Assembly (NCBI GenBank): GCA_963702765.1
Contig: CAVPEB010000019.1
Span: 166,950 to 230,949 of the forward strand
DNA: 64,000 bases
Direction of reading: 5' to 3'
From: DATMNR01 sp963702765
Lineage (GTDB): Bacteria > Chloroflexota > Ktedonobacteria > Ktedonobacterales > Ktedonobacteraceae
Made by a program: the position numbers and the translations under genes. This document shows, one piece after another, positions 36,606 through 46,456 of this stretch; positions within the stretch are counted from its first letter, which is position 1; every line of letters begins with the position of its first letter. Under the pieces are notes generated by a model. The model did no database searches. It saw nothing but the letters and a program-made list of their open reading frames with translations, and had not been told where the DNA came from.

Positions 36606-38113
36606 GTAACTACACAGGTAAGATTGAAGGCTGCTACACTAAGGGATGAGGAGAGGAAGAGATGCACAACTGAAGAAAGACTTGGCCGCGAGCCAGACAG
36701 CCAGACTTGAGGGAGAACTGGCAGGGAACAAGCTGAGACCGCCTCCTGAGGCAGATGCTGGAGGAAGTCTGAGACGACTGGGTGAGGTAGAGGGGAAACT
36801 CGCCAAGGATAGCCACAATAGCAGCAAACCTCCGTCGAGTGATGGACTGGGACGCAAGCGAGTGGGGCTGCGCAAGAAGAGCGGGAAGAAGCCAGGAGGA
36901 CAAGCAGGGCATCCGGTCGTACGCTCTTAAGGGTGGAGACGCCCGATGAGGTGGTGAGGCATCGCCCGCAGTCTGCCAGCACTGTCAGCAGTCGTTAGAG
37001 GAAGGGACAGGGCGTGTGAAAGAGCGTCGGCAGGTGTATGATCTGCCAGAGATGCGACTGCGGGTCTGCGAGCATCAGGTGGAAGAAATCGCTTGCCCGG
37101 CGTGTGGGCAGCACACTGTGGGTACCTTTCCGGCGGGGGTGATGGCACCTGTGCAGTACGGGCCGAATGTGCAGCGCTCGCAGTGTATCTGCACCAGGGG
37201 CAATTGGTGCCGATGGCACGGACTTGCGAAGTGCTTGCTGAAGTCTGTGGCTGTCATCTCTCACAAGGAACGCTGCTGCGCTGGGTGCAGGGAGCATCGG
37301 AGCGACTGGCTTGCACCGTAGAGCAGATTGCTGATTGGCTGAGCGTAGCGCGTTTGCAGCACGGAGATGAAACTGGCGTTCGCATTGGAGGCAAACTGCA
37401 TTGGCTGCATGTGAACTGCACGAACTGGCTGACGCATCTGGCCTGGCACCGGAAGCGAGGGAGGAAAGCGATGGACGAGATCGGCATCTGGCCCGCTTTC
37501 GTGGACGGGCGATGCACGATCGCTGGATCAGCTATGACGCCTATGCTGGGGCGCACAGTCTGTGTGGGGCACACTTGCTCCGAGATTGTCTCTACCTGGC
37601 CGAACAGGAGCAGCAGGTGTGGGCTGCTGAGATGGCTGACCATCTGCTCGCGATGCACCATGCCGCCCAGGAGTGGCGTCTGCAAGGAGCTAGTTGTGTG
37701 CCGCGCATGGAACGAGACGAGTGGGTGACACACTATTTCGAAATCCTGCTGAGCGGCTAGGCGGCCCACCTCCTGCTGTCGAGGCAGAGGTGATCAAACG
37801 TCGCGGGCGACAGAGCAGAGTGCCGCCAAGAACTTGCTCGATGATCTGCTCAAGCGGGCAGATCAGGTGCTCGCTTTTCTCGACGACCTTGCTCTGCCCT
37901 TTACGAATAACCTGGCAGAGCGCGATCTGCGCATGGTGAAAGTGCAACAAAAGATCGCCGGAACGTTTCGCAGCGATGACGGAGCAACCTCATTTTGTCG
38001 CATCCGCAGTTATCTATCCACTATGCACAAGCAGGGGCATTCCATGCTGGTAGCACTGGCTGCGGTCTTTGCAGGCAAGCCCTTGCCAGTCGCTTGGGCA
38101 CCTGTGTCGTTAC
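36606..38113 (+). mobile_element. IS66-family insertion sequence with 8-bp target duplication
   Basis: The element is 1508 bp. Its ends are inverted repeats: GTAACTACACAGGT at 36606 and, read inward from 38113, GTAACGACACAGGT (13 of 14 match). AATGTGAG occurs immediately outside both ends (36598-36605 and 38114-38121), the 8-bp duplication expected for IS66. It holds only the tnpC-type transposase and no tnpA/tnpB, as in the ISBst12 subgroup. The transposase is frameshifted, so the copy cannot move by itself. Confidence 0.9.
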
Positions 38114-38133
38114 AATGTGAGGTAAAATTCTAA
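36646..38133 (+). pseudogene. IS66-family transposase (tnpC-type), multiply frameshifted
   Basis: Successive plus-strand frames spell out one IS66 transposase: a coiled-coil-like N-terminus with NSSKPPSSDG and KKPGGQAGH, a zinc-binding part (ACPACGQH and others), the first catalytic Asp in LQHGDETGVRIGG, the second in WISYDAYAGAHS followed by CGAHLLRDC, and the Glu in NNLAERDLRMVKVQQKI. Frame breaks lie near 36930, 37170, 37500, 37770 and 37830. All catalytic residues are preserved in pieces. The coding end falls at the right terminal repeat. Confidence 0.88.
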
Positions 38134-38730
38134 GATCTGAAAGTTAAATATCAGTATTAATTAATTTGTATATTTTGTTAAGCAATATTAAGAGTGCGAT
38201 TTGTAATATTTACCGTATATATATACAAAACCACGATACTCATATACAAAATATCCATTGTAATGACCCTAATTTGTGGGTACAATCGCCTCAGATATCT
38301 TCTATTTTTTGATATCTGTCCTCTCTGTCACCTCTGTTTAGCCTGACAATTGTGCCTCTTTGATTTACGCCACTGCAATTTTTGTGTAGTGAGCTATCAT
38401 TCAATGTTTCTATCTATTCAGGCATATGGAGGTAATTCTCATGAACAGCCAGGAGCGTAAGCTTCCTAAGTTTAACTTATTCATTGTACCAAAAGGCACT
38501 CACTGTTACACTCTCTTCAGATACCTCATCCTTAGAGATCGGTGTGTTCCTCTGAAGTTATGCTTTACCTGAGATATATCGAGCTTTTCATGACGTATAA
38601 TAGATGAGGATATCCCTTGAGATAGGCATTCGTATAACGTAGAAATCCGCGTTACTGCACATATGTTTGTGTGGTACTTTATCTCTTTTTCGTGTCGTCG
38701 TCTTATTTCCAGACAAATGGAGGAACCCCT
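38122..38730. other. AT-rich spacer upstream of the second ABC importer
   Basis: This spacer is very AT-rich between about 38150 and 38270. A 43-codon frame at 38441-38572 has a good ribosome site (GGAGG, 9 bases before ATG) and begins MNSQERKLPKF. This resembles the start of the binding-protein gene 290 bases further on (MESQEQELFQKLF, with a similar ribosome site), and it then degenerates into unrelated sequence. It looks like the relic of a duplicated 5' end. The promoter of the importer operon should lie here, but I cannot place it with confidence. Confidence 0.45.
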
Positions 38731-39922
38731 ATGGAAAGTCAAGAACAGGAGTTATTTCAAAAACTATTTTCTCCTCACAATCGTCGTGATTTCATCAAGC
38801 GAGCAGGCGCTCTTGGGCTTTCGGCAAGTGCATTGACAGCATTTCTGGAAGCATGTGGAAGTAGCACAACCTCAGGTTCAAGTTCAACGCCAACTGTTAA
38901 CATGACAGGCCCAATCGATATGCAGACGTTAATGACGAACGCTAAGAAAGAGGGACAACTCCAAGCAATTGGTATTCCTCCTGAATGGGCAGATTATGCA
39001 GATATACTGGCTGGATATACAAGCCATTATGGTATTCCAGTATCCTATAAAGTTGAAGCAGAATATTCCTCAGCCCAGGAACTCGTCGTCTTCAAGAATT
39101 CGATACAGCATCCCCATGGTGACATTGGAGACGTAGGCTTCAAGTTTGGCCCCAGGCCGTCCAGCAGGGATTAGTGACACCATATATACATTCCCATTGG
39201 GCCGATATTCCGGCTAACCTCAAAGATCCTAATGGCAACTGGTGTACAGAATACTATGGCGCTCAAGCTTTCGTCGTTAACACAGACATTGTTAAGAACC
39301 CACCAACTTCTTTCAAGGATCTGCTCAACAACAGCTACAAGAATATGGTTGGTATCGATGGCGATCCACGCCAGGCAAATGATGCTTTCCTGGCTGTGTT
39401 CACGGCTGCTTTGGCAAATGGAGGGAGTCTGGATAATATCCAACCTGGTATCGACTTCTTTGCCAAGTTGAAGCAGAATGGGAATTTCACTGTGGCACGC
39501 TCGAGTATTGCAAATATTGGAAAAGGTGAAGTCGCAATTGCAGTCATGTGGGACTATCTTGGCCTGGGCTTCCGTGACCAGCTCAATGGCAAGCCTAATC
39601 TTTCAGTTCATATCCCAGCCGAAGCTTCGATCGCTGGCCCTTATGTCTCAATTGTGAACAAGACTGCTCCAGATCCTTATGCGGCACGCCTATGGATCGA
39701 GTACATCTTCTCTGATGAAGGCCAATTGTACTATTTGAAAGGCTATGCTCACCCAGCACGTTATCAGGCACTTGTCGCGGCCAACAAAGTACCTGCTGAT
39801 CTAGCCGCGAAACTGCCTCCAGCAACTGAGTACGCCAAGCTCAATATCCCAAGCTGGCACAACTAAATGCAGCGTCAGCAGTCGTTGCTCAGAATTGGGG
39901 TCCACAAGTATTAGGCTCCTAA
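38731..39922 (+). pseudogene. ABC transporter substrate-binding lipoprotein, two frameshifts
   Basis: A family 1 (PotD/AfuA-type) solute-binding protein of about 396 residues. The N-terminus has a twin-arginine motif (NRRDFIKRAG) and a lipobox (AFLEACG). The first frame ends at 39174 after VGFKFGP; the sequence continues in another frame as VQQGLVTPYIHSHWADIP, restored by one extra C in the CCCC run near 39153. A second break at about 39855 restores the usual end (LNAASAVVAQNWGPQVLGS, stop at 39922). The protein would bind a polyamine, iron or similar ligand outside the membrane and hand it to the two permeases encoded next. Both indels are single bases, so sequence error is as likely as decay. 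Confidence 0.85.
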
Positions 39923-39940
39923 AACCAACTTAAGTCAAAA

Positions 39941-39999
39941 ATACAGGGGCACACTTGTGCTACTATATAGAAGTTGGCACATGAATCGTACCCCTGTAT
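39941..39999. promoter_or_regulatory. Intercistronic stem-loop between binding protein and permease
   Basis: ATACAGGGG at 39941-39949 pairs with CCCCTGTAT at 39991-39999 across a 41-base loop, between the binding-protein stop and the permease start. There is no T-run. Like the hairpin at 18816-18851 in the other importer operon, it may stabilise the upstream message. Confidence 0.45.
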
Positions 40000-40025
40000 C
40001 CTTTGATGCATAAGGAGGTGGCTTG

Positions 40026-40961
40026 ATGCAACACCAGGCAGAGACAGCTACTGCCAGAAATTCAATACAGGCTCCCAAGAAAGTCAGACGGCGGAACGGT
40101 AGAGGCTGGAGCTACACCCTTACAAGTTGGCTGGGACTTGTACCATTTTTATTGTTCTGCCTGCTCTTTGAAATCTTACCCGCAATCATCATCATTCTGG
40201 GTAGTTTCACTGACAATAACACTGGTTCACCAACACTAGACAATTACAAGCACATGTTTTCCCAGGCAAGCAACTTACACGCCTTCCAAACCAGTATTTC
40301 TATATCGATTATTACTGCTCTGCTAGGAGGCACTATTGGCGGACTGGCTGCCTATGGTGTTTATACTTTGCGCACAGGAGCTTTGCATAACTTTCTTGTT
40401 GGTTTCTCGAGTATAGCAGCAAACTTCGCCGGTGTTCCTCTTGCCTTTGCCTTTGTCGCAACGCTTGGCGTGACGGGGTTCGTAACAGTTGCGATTCAAA
40501 AGCTGTTCCACGTGAACATCTACGATCTTGGCTTTAGTATCTACGAATTCTGGGGATTAGTTATCGTTTATACGTATTTCCAATTGCCACTTATGATCCT
40601 GGTTACGCTTCCAGCCCTGTCTGCTCTACGTCCCGAGTGGCGTGAAGCCGCAACAAATCTTGGCGCTTCGAATTTTACCTTCTGGCGGCGCGTTGGACTT
40701 CCTATCTTACTACCCTCGCTCATTGCAGCCACAATGTTACTTTTCGCCAACTCATTCGGTGCTTTTGCAACTGCATTTGCACTGGCTCAAGGAAATATTC
40801 CTCTGGTACCAATCTTGATCAATTTCGTTGTCAATGGGAATGTCATTGTTGACTTTGGTTTGGGCAATGCGCTGGCAGTTGGCATGATTGTAGTCTTGCT
40901 TGTTGCTGTTTCACTCTACACGTACATGCTGCGCCGGTTTAACACCTGGCAAGGGAGGTAA
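40026..40961 (+). CDS. ABC transporter permease (PotB/AfuB-type) 1
   Basis: A 311-residue permease with six membrane segments. The ATPase-contact loop is visible as EWREAATNLGASNFTFWRRVGLPILLPS. The basic N-terminal arm (KKVRRRNGRG) stays in the cytoplasm. The ATG at 40026 follows AGGAGGTG, a near-perfect ribosome site. It pairs with the next permease 3 bases downstream. The family moves polyamines, iron(III), thiamine or phosphonates; which one is not clear here. Confidence 0.88.
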   Translation: MQHQAETATARNSIQAPKKVRRRNGRGWSYTLTSWLGLVPFLLFCLLFEILPAIIIILGSFTDNNTGSPTLDNYKHMFSQASNLHAFQTSISISIITALLGGTIGGLAAYGVYTLRTGALHNFLVGFSSIAANFAGVPLAFAFVATLGVTGFVTVAIQKLFHVNIYDLGFSIYEFWGLVIVYTYFQLPLMILVTLPALSALRPEWREAATNLGASNFTFWRRVGLPILLPSLIAATMLLFANSFGAFATAFALAQGNIPLVPILINFVVNGNVIVDFGLGNALAVGMIVVLLVAVSLYTYMLRRFNTWQGR

Positions 40962-40964
40962 GGT

Positions 40965-41885
40965 ATGTCCATTGGAGGCACAACTTCAAATATTCCACAA
41001 CGAGCTGTAGCAGACCTCTATCCTCCAACTAAAAGTAGATCGACGGGACGGCGTAGCTATGGCGTGAATAAACTAGCACTTATATTCGTAATGTTCTATT
41101 TACTCATTCCCCTGGGGGCAACATTGTGGTTTGGACTTGACACGGGGAATGGTTTCGATCTTTCCTCATATCAGCGAATTTTCAGTGACCCGGATTTCTC
41201 ACAAACTATAATAACGTCCCTCGAGCTAGCTACTGCAACAACCATTCTAGCGGTTATCCTGGTCACACCTACAGCATACTGGGTGCAAATGCGCATTCCT
41301 CGAGCACGTCCCTTATTGGATGTGTTAACATTGGTGCCATTTGCTGTACCAGCAATTGTCCTGGCGGTGGGATTGGTTCAAGAATATGGCGGTACTTCTA
41401 ATCCCCTCATAAGTGTCCTATCTTTTGGCCTGGTTCCTGTGTTGGACATCTTTAATATCGTCAATACTGCTCCTCTATTGGTCTGCGCTTACGTCATTAT
41501 TGCATTGCCATTCGTGTATCGTCCAATCGACAATAGCCTACGGGCGATCAATACTTCTGTTCTCACTGAAGCAGCATACAGCCTGGGAAGTGGCTGGTGG
41601 AGAACATTTCTGACTGTTATTCTACCCAATATCTGGCCTGGTATCATTAGCGCTGCTTTGTTCACCTTCTCAATTGTGATGGGAGAATTCACCATCGCGC
41701 AATTGTTCAGTATTTATACCTTCCCTATTTTCCTGAATAACGTTGGTCAGAGCGATCCACACAGAGCAGCTTCTTTATCCATAGTGAGTTTCATAATCAC
41801 GCTGGTTTGCGTACTTGGCATTATCTTATTCGCAAGAAGGCCTGGAAGTGCAAAATCCACAGCCGAAATTGGTGCGGCGAAATAG
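40965..41885 (+). CDS. ABC transporter permease (PotC/AfuB-type) 2
   Basis: A 306-residue permease with six membrane segments. The contact loop is LTEAAYSLGSGWWRTFLTVILPNIWPG near residue 200. It starts 3 bases after the stop of permease 1, with AAGGTATG-type spacing, and ends 13 bases before the ATPase. It forms the membrane channel together with permease 1. The N-terminal 35 residues are a polar cytoplasmic extension. Confidence 0.88.
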   Translation: MSIGGTTSNIPQRAVADLYPPTKSRSTGRRSYGVNKLALIFVMFYLLIPLGATLWFGLDTGNGFDLSSYQRIFSDPDFSQTIITSLELATATTILAVILVTPTAYWVQMRIPRARPLLDVLTLVPFAVPAIVLAVGLVQEYGGTSNPLISVLSFGLVPVLDIFNIVNTAPLLVCAYVIIALPFVYRPIDNSLRAINTSVLTEAAYSLGSGWWRTFLTVILPNIWPGIISAALFTFSIVMGEFTIAQLFSIYTFPIFLNNVGQSDPHRAASLSIVSFIITLVCVLGIILFARRPGSAKSTAEIGAAK

Positions 41886-41898
41886 TAAGGAGCGTATG

Positions 41899-43034
41899 AT
41901 GGCTTTTCTCGAGTTAGAAAATCTCACAAAGCAGTTCGGACAAAACACTGCTGTCGATCATGTCAATCTCTCCGTCGAGCAGGGTGAGTTTCTTACCCTC
42001 CTTGGCCCAAGTGGATGCGGTAAAACCACTATTTTACGTATGGTGGCGGGCTTTGAAATACCTACCGAGGGGAATATTCTTCTTGATGATGAGGATATCA
42101 CTCATCGAGCTGCGAGTAAACGCCCTATGGGTATGGTATTCCAATCATATGCGCTCTTTCCCCATATGACCGCTGAACAAAATATCGCCTTTGGCATGAG
42201 CATTCAACATAGACCAAAGGAAGTAATTAAAAAACGCTGTGCTGAATTACTGGAGTTAGTCGGTCTGAGCGATAAAGGCCGCAGTTATGCGCATCAACTT
42301 TCCGGAGGGCAACAACAACGCGTCGCGCTGGCACGCGCACTTGCGGTCGAACCTAAAGTACTCCTGCTAGACGAGCCACTCTCAGCGCTCGATGCCAAGG
42401 TACGAGTCTCATTGCGTAATGAGATTCGCCGCATTCAGCAGCAACTCAAAACGACTGCAATCTATGTAACTCATGACCAGGAAGAAGCCCTGGCAATTTC
42501 TGACCGCATCGCCGTAATGGCCAAAGGGCGCATCGAACAACTCGATCATCCAGAAGAGATCTACAGCAATCCTCGCACTGTCTTCTCCGCCAGCTTTGTA
42601 GGCAGCAGCAACCAGTTTCAGAAGCGTGCTGTCATCTGCCTCCGAAGGGATCTGTCAGGCAGAGAAATATACACTACACGTTCTTCAACAACCACAATTC
42701 AAGGATGGCGATCGCGTATTAGTATTGGTACGTCCCGAAGAGATGTCAATTCAGCCAGCCACTGAGAGTGGTGAGGAGTAACGTTTCCAGAAAGGAAAAT
42801 CGAATTCCAGGCACGATTGAGTTGCGTACGTTCCTTGGCCCTTTCACTCGCTTCCATGTTCGCGTCAACGAGACTATAGCACTGACTGCTGATATACCAA
42901 GCCAGCAGGCTCGAGGCTATTTTGCTGCCCAGAATGTGATACTCTCGTTTCCATCAGAGGCCTGCCAGATTTTACCACTTGATGGAACACAGGAAGAATT
43001 GGGGAAATTGGCTGAGGCGTGTAATGTAACGTGA
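41899..43034 (+). pseudogene. ABC transporter ATP-binding protein (PotA-type), C-terminal frameshifts
   Basis: The nucleotide-binding domain is intact: Walker A LGPSGCGKTTILRM, Q-loop VFQSYALFPHMT, signature YAHQLSGGQQQRVALARAL, Walker B VLLLDEPLSALDAK and H-loop YVTHDQEEAL. After GSSNQFQ near 42620 the TOBE-type regulatory domain continues in other frames (FKDGDRVLVLVRPEEMSIQP, then PGTIELRTFLGPFTRFHVRV up to 43034), with breaks near 42640 and 42770. As read, the protein ends early after about 289 residues and lacks a proper TOBE domain. It may still hydrolyse ATP. I prefer the second of two adjacent ATGs because AAGGAG lies 6 bases before it. Confidence 0.85.
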
Positions 43035-43052
43035 AGATGAGCATATAAAGGG

Positions 43053-43078
43053 AGCGGGCACGATTTCTCGTGCCCGCT
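43053..43078. terminator. Hairpin terminator between converging ABC operon and aconitase
   Basis: A perfect 11-bp GC-rich stem (43053-43063 with 43068-43078) with a TTTC loop, 19 bases after the ATPase stop and 64 bases after the aconitase stop on the other strand. It can end transcription from both sides. Confidence 0.85.
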
Positions 43079-43141
43079 TCCTCTTAATAACATCGTCACT
43101 ACAGAAGCGAATGTACCGCAACCTGAGTAACGTGTACTTCC

Positions 43142-45988
43142 CTACACCTTCATCAACCGTCTCAAGACAGTCGACAATATCCCACCATTCTGGTAATAGA
43201 CCACATCAATAGCGCTATCCAGCCTGGCTATCGTCTGGAAGGAGAACGACGAGCCATCGTCGCGTGTAACCTTTACAGTCACTTCCTGGCGTGCTTTCAG
43301 GCCTTGCTCTATACCCTCGATATCATACACTTCCCTGCCAGTAAGCCCGAGTGATTCTTTGTTTTCGCCTGGTTTGAACTGCAACGGCAGTATGCCCATA
43401 CCCACAAGATTACTACGGTGAATGCGCTCGAAGCTTTCAGCGATGGCAGCACGAACGCCAAGCAGCAATGGCCCTTTAGCCGCCCAGTCACGCGAGCTGC
43501 CTGAGCCATATTCCTTGCCAGCGATCACGAGCAATGGGACCTTCTCCGCTTGATAGCGCGCGGATGCTTCATAAATGGTTGTCTGTTCTCCATCGGGTAG
43601 GTGAACCGTATAATACCCCTCAACTCCTGGGACCATGCGATTACGTAAGCGTATGTTGCCGAATGTGCCGCGCACCATCACTTCATGATTGCCACGACGT
43701 GCTCCATACGTGTTGAAATCGCGTTTTTCGACTCCATGTTCGATCAGATATTTACCGGCAGGACTCGCTGCCGCAAAACTACCAGCAGGAGAGATGTGGT
43801 CTGTTGTGATGGAGTCATCAAGCATTACCAGAACACGCGCGCCCCGAATATCTTTGACAGGATCAGGCTCAAGAGGCATATCCTGGAAGAAGGGTGGCTC
43901 CTGGATATAGGTTGAGTCGGCATTCCATCTGAACAGTTCGCCCTCTGTATTGGGCAATGAGCGCCAGTGTTCATCACCATCGAATACATGTGCATAGTTG
44001 CGCTCAAACAATTCAGGTGTAACTGACTTCGAAACTACATCGATAACTTCATCAGGAGTAGGCCATAGTTCATGTAGGAAAACCACCTCACCATTCGCAT
44101 CGGTACCAATCGGATCTTTTGTCAGGTCGATGTCTACTGTACCGGCCAGCGCATACGCGACGACCAGTGGTGGAGAAGCCAGAAAACTTGCGCGTACCTG
44201 TGGATGGATTCGTCCTTCAAAGTTACGATTACCACTCAAAACAGCAGCCACAACAAGATCATTATCTTGCACTGCTTCAGCAACCGGCTCGGATAGAGGA
44301 CCACTATTGCCGATACACGTTGTGCATCCATACCCAACCAGGTGGAAGCGCAGAGCCTCCAGATATGGCAATAATTCAGCATTTTCCAGGTAATCGATGA
44401 CAGCACGCGAACCAGGGGCAAGGCTTGTTTTAACCGTTGGATTCACGGAAAGTCCTCGCTCTACTGCATGCTTTGCGAGCAAACCTGCTGCTACCATCAC
44501 TGAGGGGTTCGAAGTATTGGTACAACTTGTTATGGCAGCAATCGCAACTGAGCCATCTGTCATATGTGTTTGCGAGTTCCCAATCGTGACAAGTACATCT
44601 TTCAGGTGCCCGTTTTGAACATTGACATTACCATTACCCTGGCTCTTTAATTGTGCGAGAGCCTTCTCCCTATCTTCTTCCTGAGCAACAGGATCGGGAT
44701 TCGGCTGTCCGCCCTCGGTGCCAAGACGAATCAATGAATTTTCTGTCTGGTTATTTTCCTGTAATGCTTCGAAACGATCTGCATAGGCCTCACGGAATAC
44801 ACGGCGCAGGTTTTGCATTGGCACGCGATCCTGGGGACGTCGAGGGCCTGCCAGGCTTGGCTCGATGGTACCAAGATCAAGTTCAAGCAGGTCGTCAAAC
44901 TTCGGTTCGGGCGAATCATCAGTGCGGAAAAGCCCCTGTGACTTTGTATAACGCTCGACAAGGTCTACCTGGTCGAGACTACGCCCTGTGTTACGCAGAT
45001 AGCGTAATGTCTCAGCGTCAACGGGAAAGAGTGTCGCAGTAGCCCCAAACTCGGGTGACATATTCGAGATAGTAGCTCTATCCGCGAGCGTTAAATAGCT
45101 AAGCCCAGCGCCCGTAAATTCCACAAACTTGCCAACCACACCACGCTTGCGCAACATTTGCGTTACAGTCAGCACGAGGTCTGTAGCAGTGCAGCCGCTG
45201 GGCAATGAACCTGTGAGACGCACGCCAATAACCTCTGGTGTAAGTTGGTACAGTGGTTGACCTAGCAATACTGCTTCTGCTTCAATACCTCCCACGCCCC
45301 ATCCGAGCACACCAAGGCCATTGATCATCGTGGTATGAGAATCAGTGCCGACAAGTGTGTCCGGGAAAGCATAGGTCTCGCCATTCTCCTCTTTCGTCAT
45401 AACAACCGATGCCAGATATTCCAGGTTCACCTGGTGAACAATGCCCGTACCAGGAGGTACAACTCTGAAGTTGCTGAAGGCCTGCTGGCCCCAGCGCAAT
45501 AAGCCATATCGCTCGCTATTGCGCTCATATTCTCGTTCAACGTTGCGTTCGAATGCTAACGTTGTGCCAAATAAGTCAACCTGCACTGAATGGTCAATTA
45601 CGAGATCGGCTGGCACAAGCGGATTGATTTTTTGTGGGTTTCCACCCATTCGGGCAACGGCAGAACGCATCGCTGCCAGATCTGCTACAGCGGGTACACC
45701 GGTAAAGTCCTGCAAGAGGACACGTGACGGCATAAAGGGATATTCTACATCCGATTGAGATGGCTGACCAGGAACCCAGTGAGCAAGTGACAAAACCGTC
45801 TCTTCGTTTACATGCTCACCGCCAGCAAAACGCAAGGCATTCTCCAGGAGAATTTTAACGGTAACAGGCAACCGATCAAGATCTGTAATGCCTCGTCTGG
45901 TGAGTGATTCCAATTGATAGTAGATAGTTGTGCCCCGAGCGCTTTCAAGAGAAGCCCTGGCACCAAAAACATCATTTTGAGCTGTCAT
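43142..45988 (-). CDS. acnA: Aconitate hydratase A
   Basis: A 948-residue aconitase of the AcnA/IRP1 type, interconverting citrate and isocitrate in the TCA cycle. The three cysteine ligands of the 4Fe-4S cluster are visible in AITSCTNTSNPSVM and GCTTCIGNSGPL. Other marks are VGTDSHTTMINGLGVLGWGVGGIEAE, LLQDFTGVPAVADLAAMR and the swivel domain segment GSGSSRDWAAKGPLLLGVRA. I place the start at the ATG at 45988 with GAGGAAG upstream; the longer frame adds 75 residues of unrelated sequence. It is a housekeeping gene, monocistronic, converging on the ABC operon. Length is slightly above the usual 900 residues because of an insertion before residue 500 (NNQTENSLIRLG region). Confidence 0.95.
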   Translation of the reverse strand: MTAQNDVFGARASLESARGTTIYYQLESLTRRGITDLDRLPVTVKILLENALRFAGGEHVNEETVLSLAHWVPGQPSQSDVEYPFMPSRVLLQDFTGVPAVADLAAMRSAVARMGGNPQKINPLVPADLVIDHSVQVDLFGTTLAFERNVEREYERNSERYGLLRWGQQAFSNFRVVPPGTGIVHQVNLEYLASVVMTKEENGETYAFPDTLVGTDSHTTMINGLGVLGWGVGGIEAEAVLLGQPLYQLTPEVIGVRLTGSLPSGCTATDLVLTVTQMLRKRGVVGKFVEFTGAGLSYLTLADRATISNMSPEFGATATLFPVDAETLRYLRNTGRSLDQVDLVERYTKSQGLFRTDDSPEPKFDDLLELDLGTIEPSLAGPRRPQDRVPMQNLRRVFREAYADRFEALQENNQTENSLIRLGTEGGQPNPDPVAQEEDREKALAQLKSQGNGNVNVQNGHLKDVLVTIGNSQTHMTDGSVAIAAITSCTNTSNPSVMVAAGLLAKHAVERGLSVNPTVKTSLAPGSRAVIDYLENAELLPYLEALRFHLVGYGCTTCIGNSGPLSEPVAEAVQDNDLVVAAVLSGNRNFEGRIHPQVRASFLASPPLVVAYALAGTVDIDLTKDPIGTDANGEVVFLHELWPTPDEVIDVVSKSVTPELFERNYAHVFDGDEHWRSLPNTEGELFRWNADSTYIQEPPFFQDMPLEPDPVKDIRGARVLVMLDDSITTDHISPAGSFAAASPAGKYLIEHGVEKRDFNTYGARRGNHEVMVRGTFGNIRLRNRMVPGVEGYYTVHLPDGEQTTIYEASARYQAEKVPLLVIAGKEYGSGSSRDWAAKGPLLLGVRAAIAESFERIHRSNLVGMGILPLQFKPGENKESLGLTGREVYDIEGIEQGLKARQEVTVKVTRDDGSSFSFQTIARLDSAIDVVYYQNGGILSTVLRRLMKV

Positions 45989-46456
45989 AGTTTCTTCCTC
46001 AAATACGAGTCTTATTGAACCTTTACAGAAAATAGGTACCAGCTCATTATATAATACTTTGCCCTGGCATCGAACAAAAAACTCTGTTTGTCTGAGAGGA
46101 ATGGGAAGCAGGAGCAATGGAGTAGAAATGTGTACAGATAAGGCAGGCTCAAAGGCGTTGTGTTTAATACGAGAAGTTTTAATACCATTAGAGTAGATCG
46201 CACGGAGAGACAAAAGCTCTACTCCACTGGATTAAATGATGATGTTTTTGGGATCGATACGTTTGTTCTCATAGTCCGGTCCCGGTTCCATCCTTAGAGC
46301 GTACCAATCCATCACCATTTAATGAATCTTCACATACTACAAGCCGCCAATGAACGCTACCCCCTATACTATGCATCATCTTAAATGGTGAACACATCAG
46401 CAGTTATACCTAAAAAGCAGAAGCAAATCTCGTAAATGGTTATTGCAATTTGATTT
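45989..46456. other. Spacer between aconitase and histidine kinase genes
   Basis: About 470 bases on the upstream side of acnA and downstream of the histidine kinase gene. The acnA promoter must lie here. I see no gene, hairpin or repeat of note. Confidence 0.4.

Noticed and set aside
36596..36982. 128-codon minus-strand frame with Ser/Leu-rich sequence
   Set aside because: It is the antisense of the IS66 transposase N-terminus.
46012..46213. N-terminal extension of aconitase or a separate small gene
   Set aside because: The extension does not match aconitases, and a good start with ribosome site exists at 45988.
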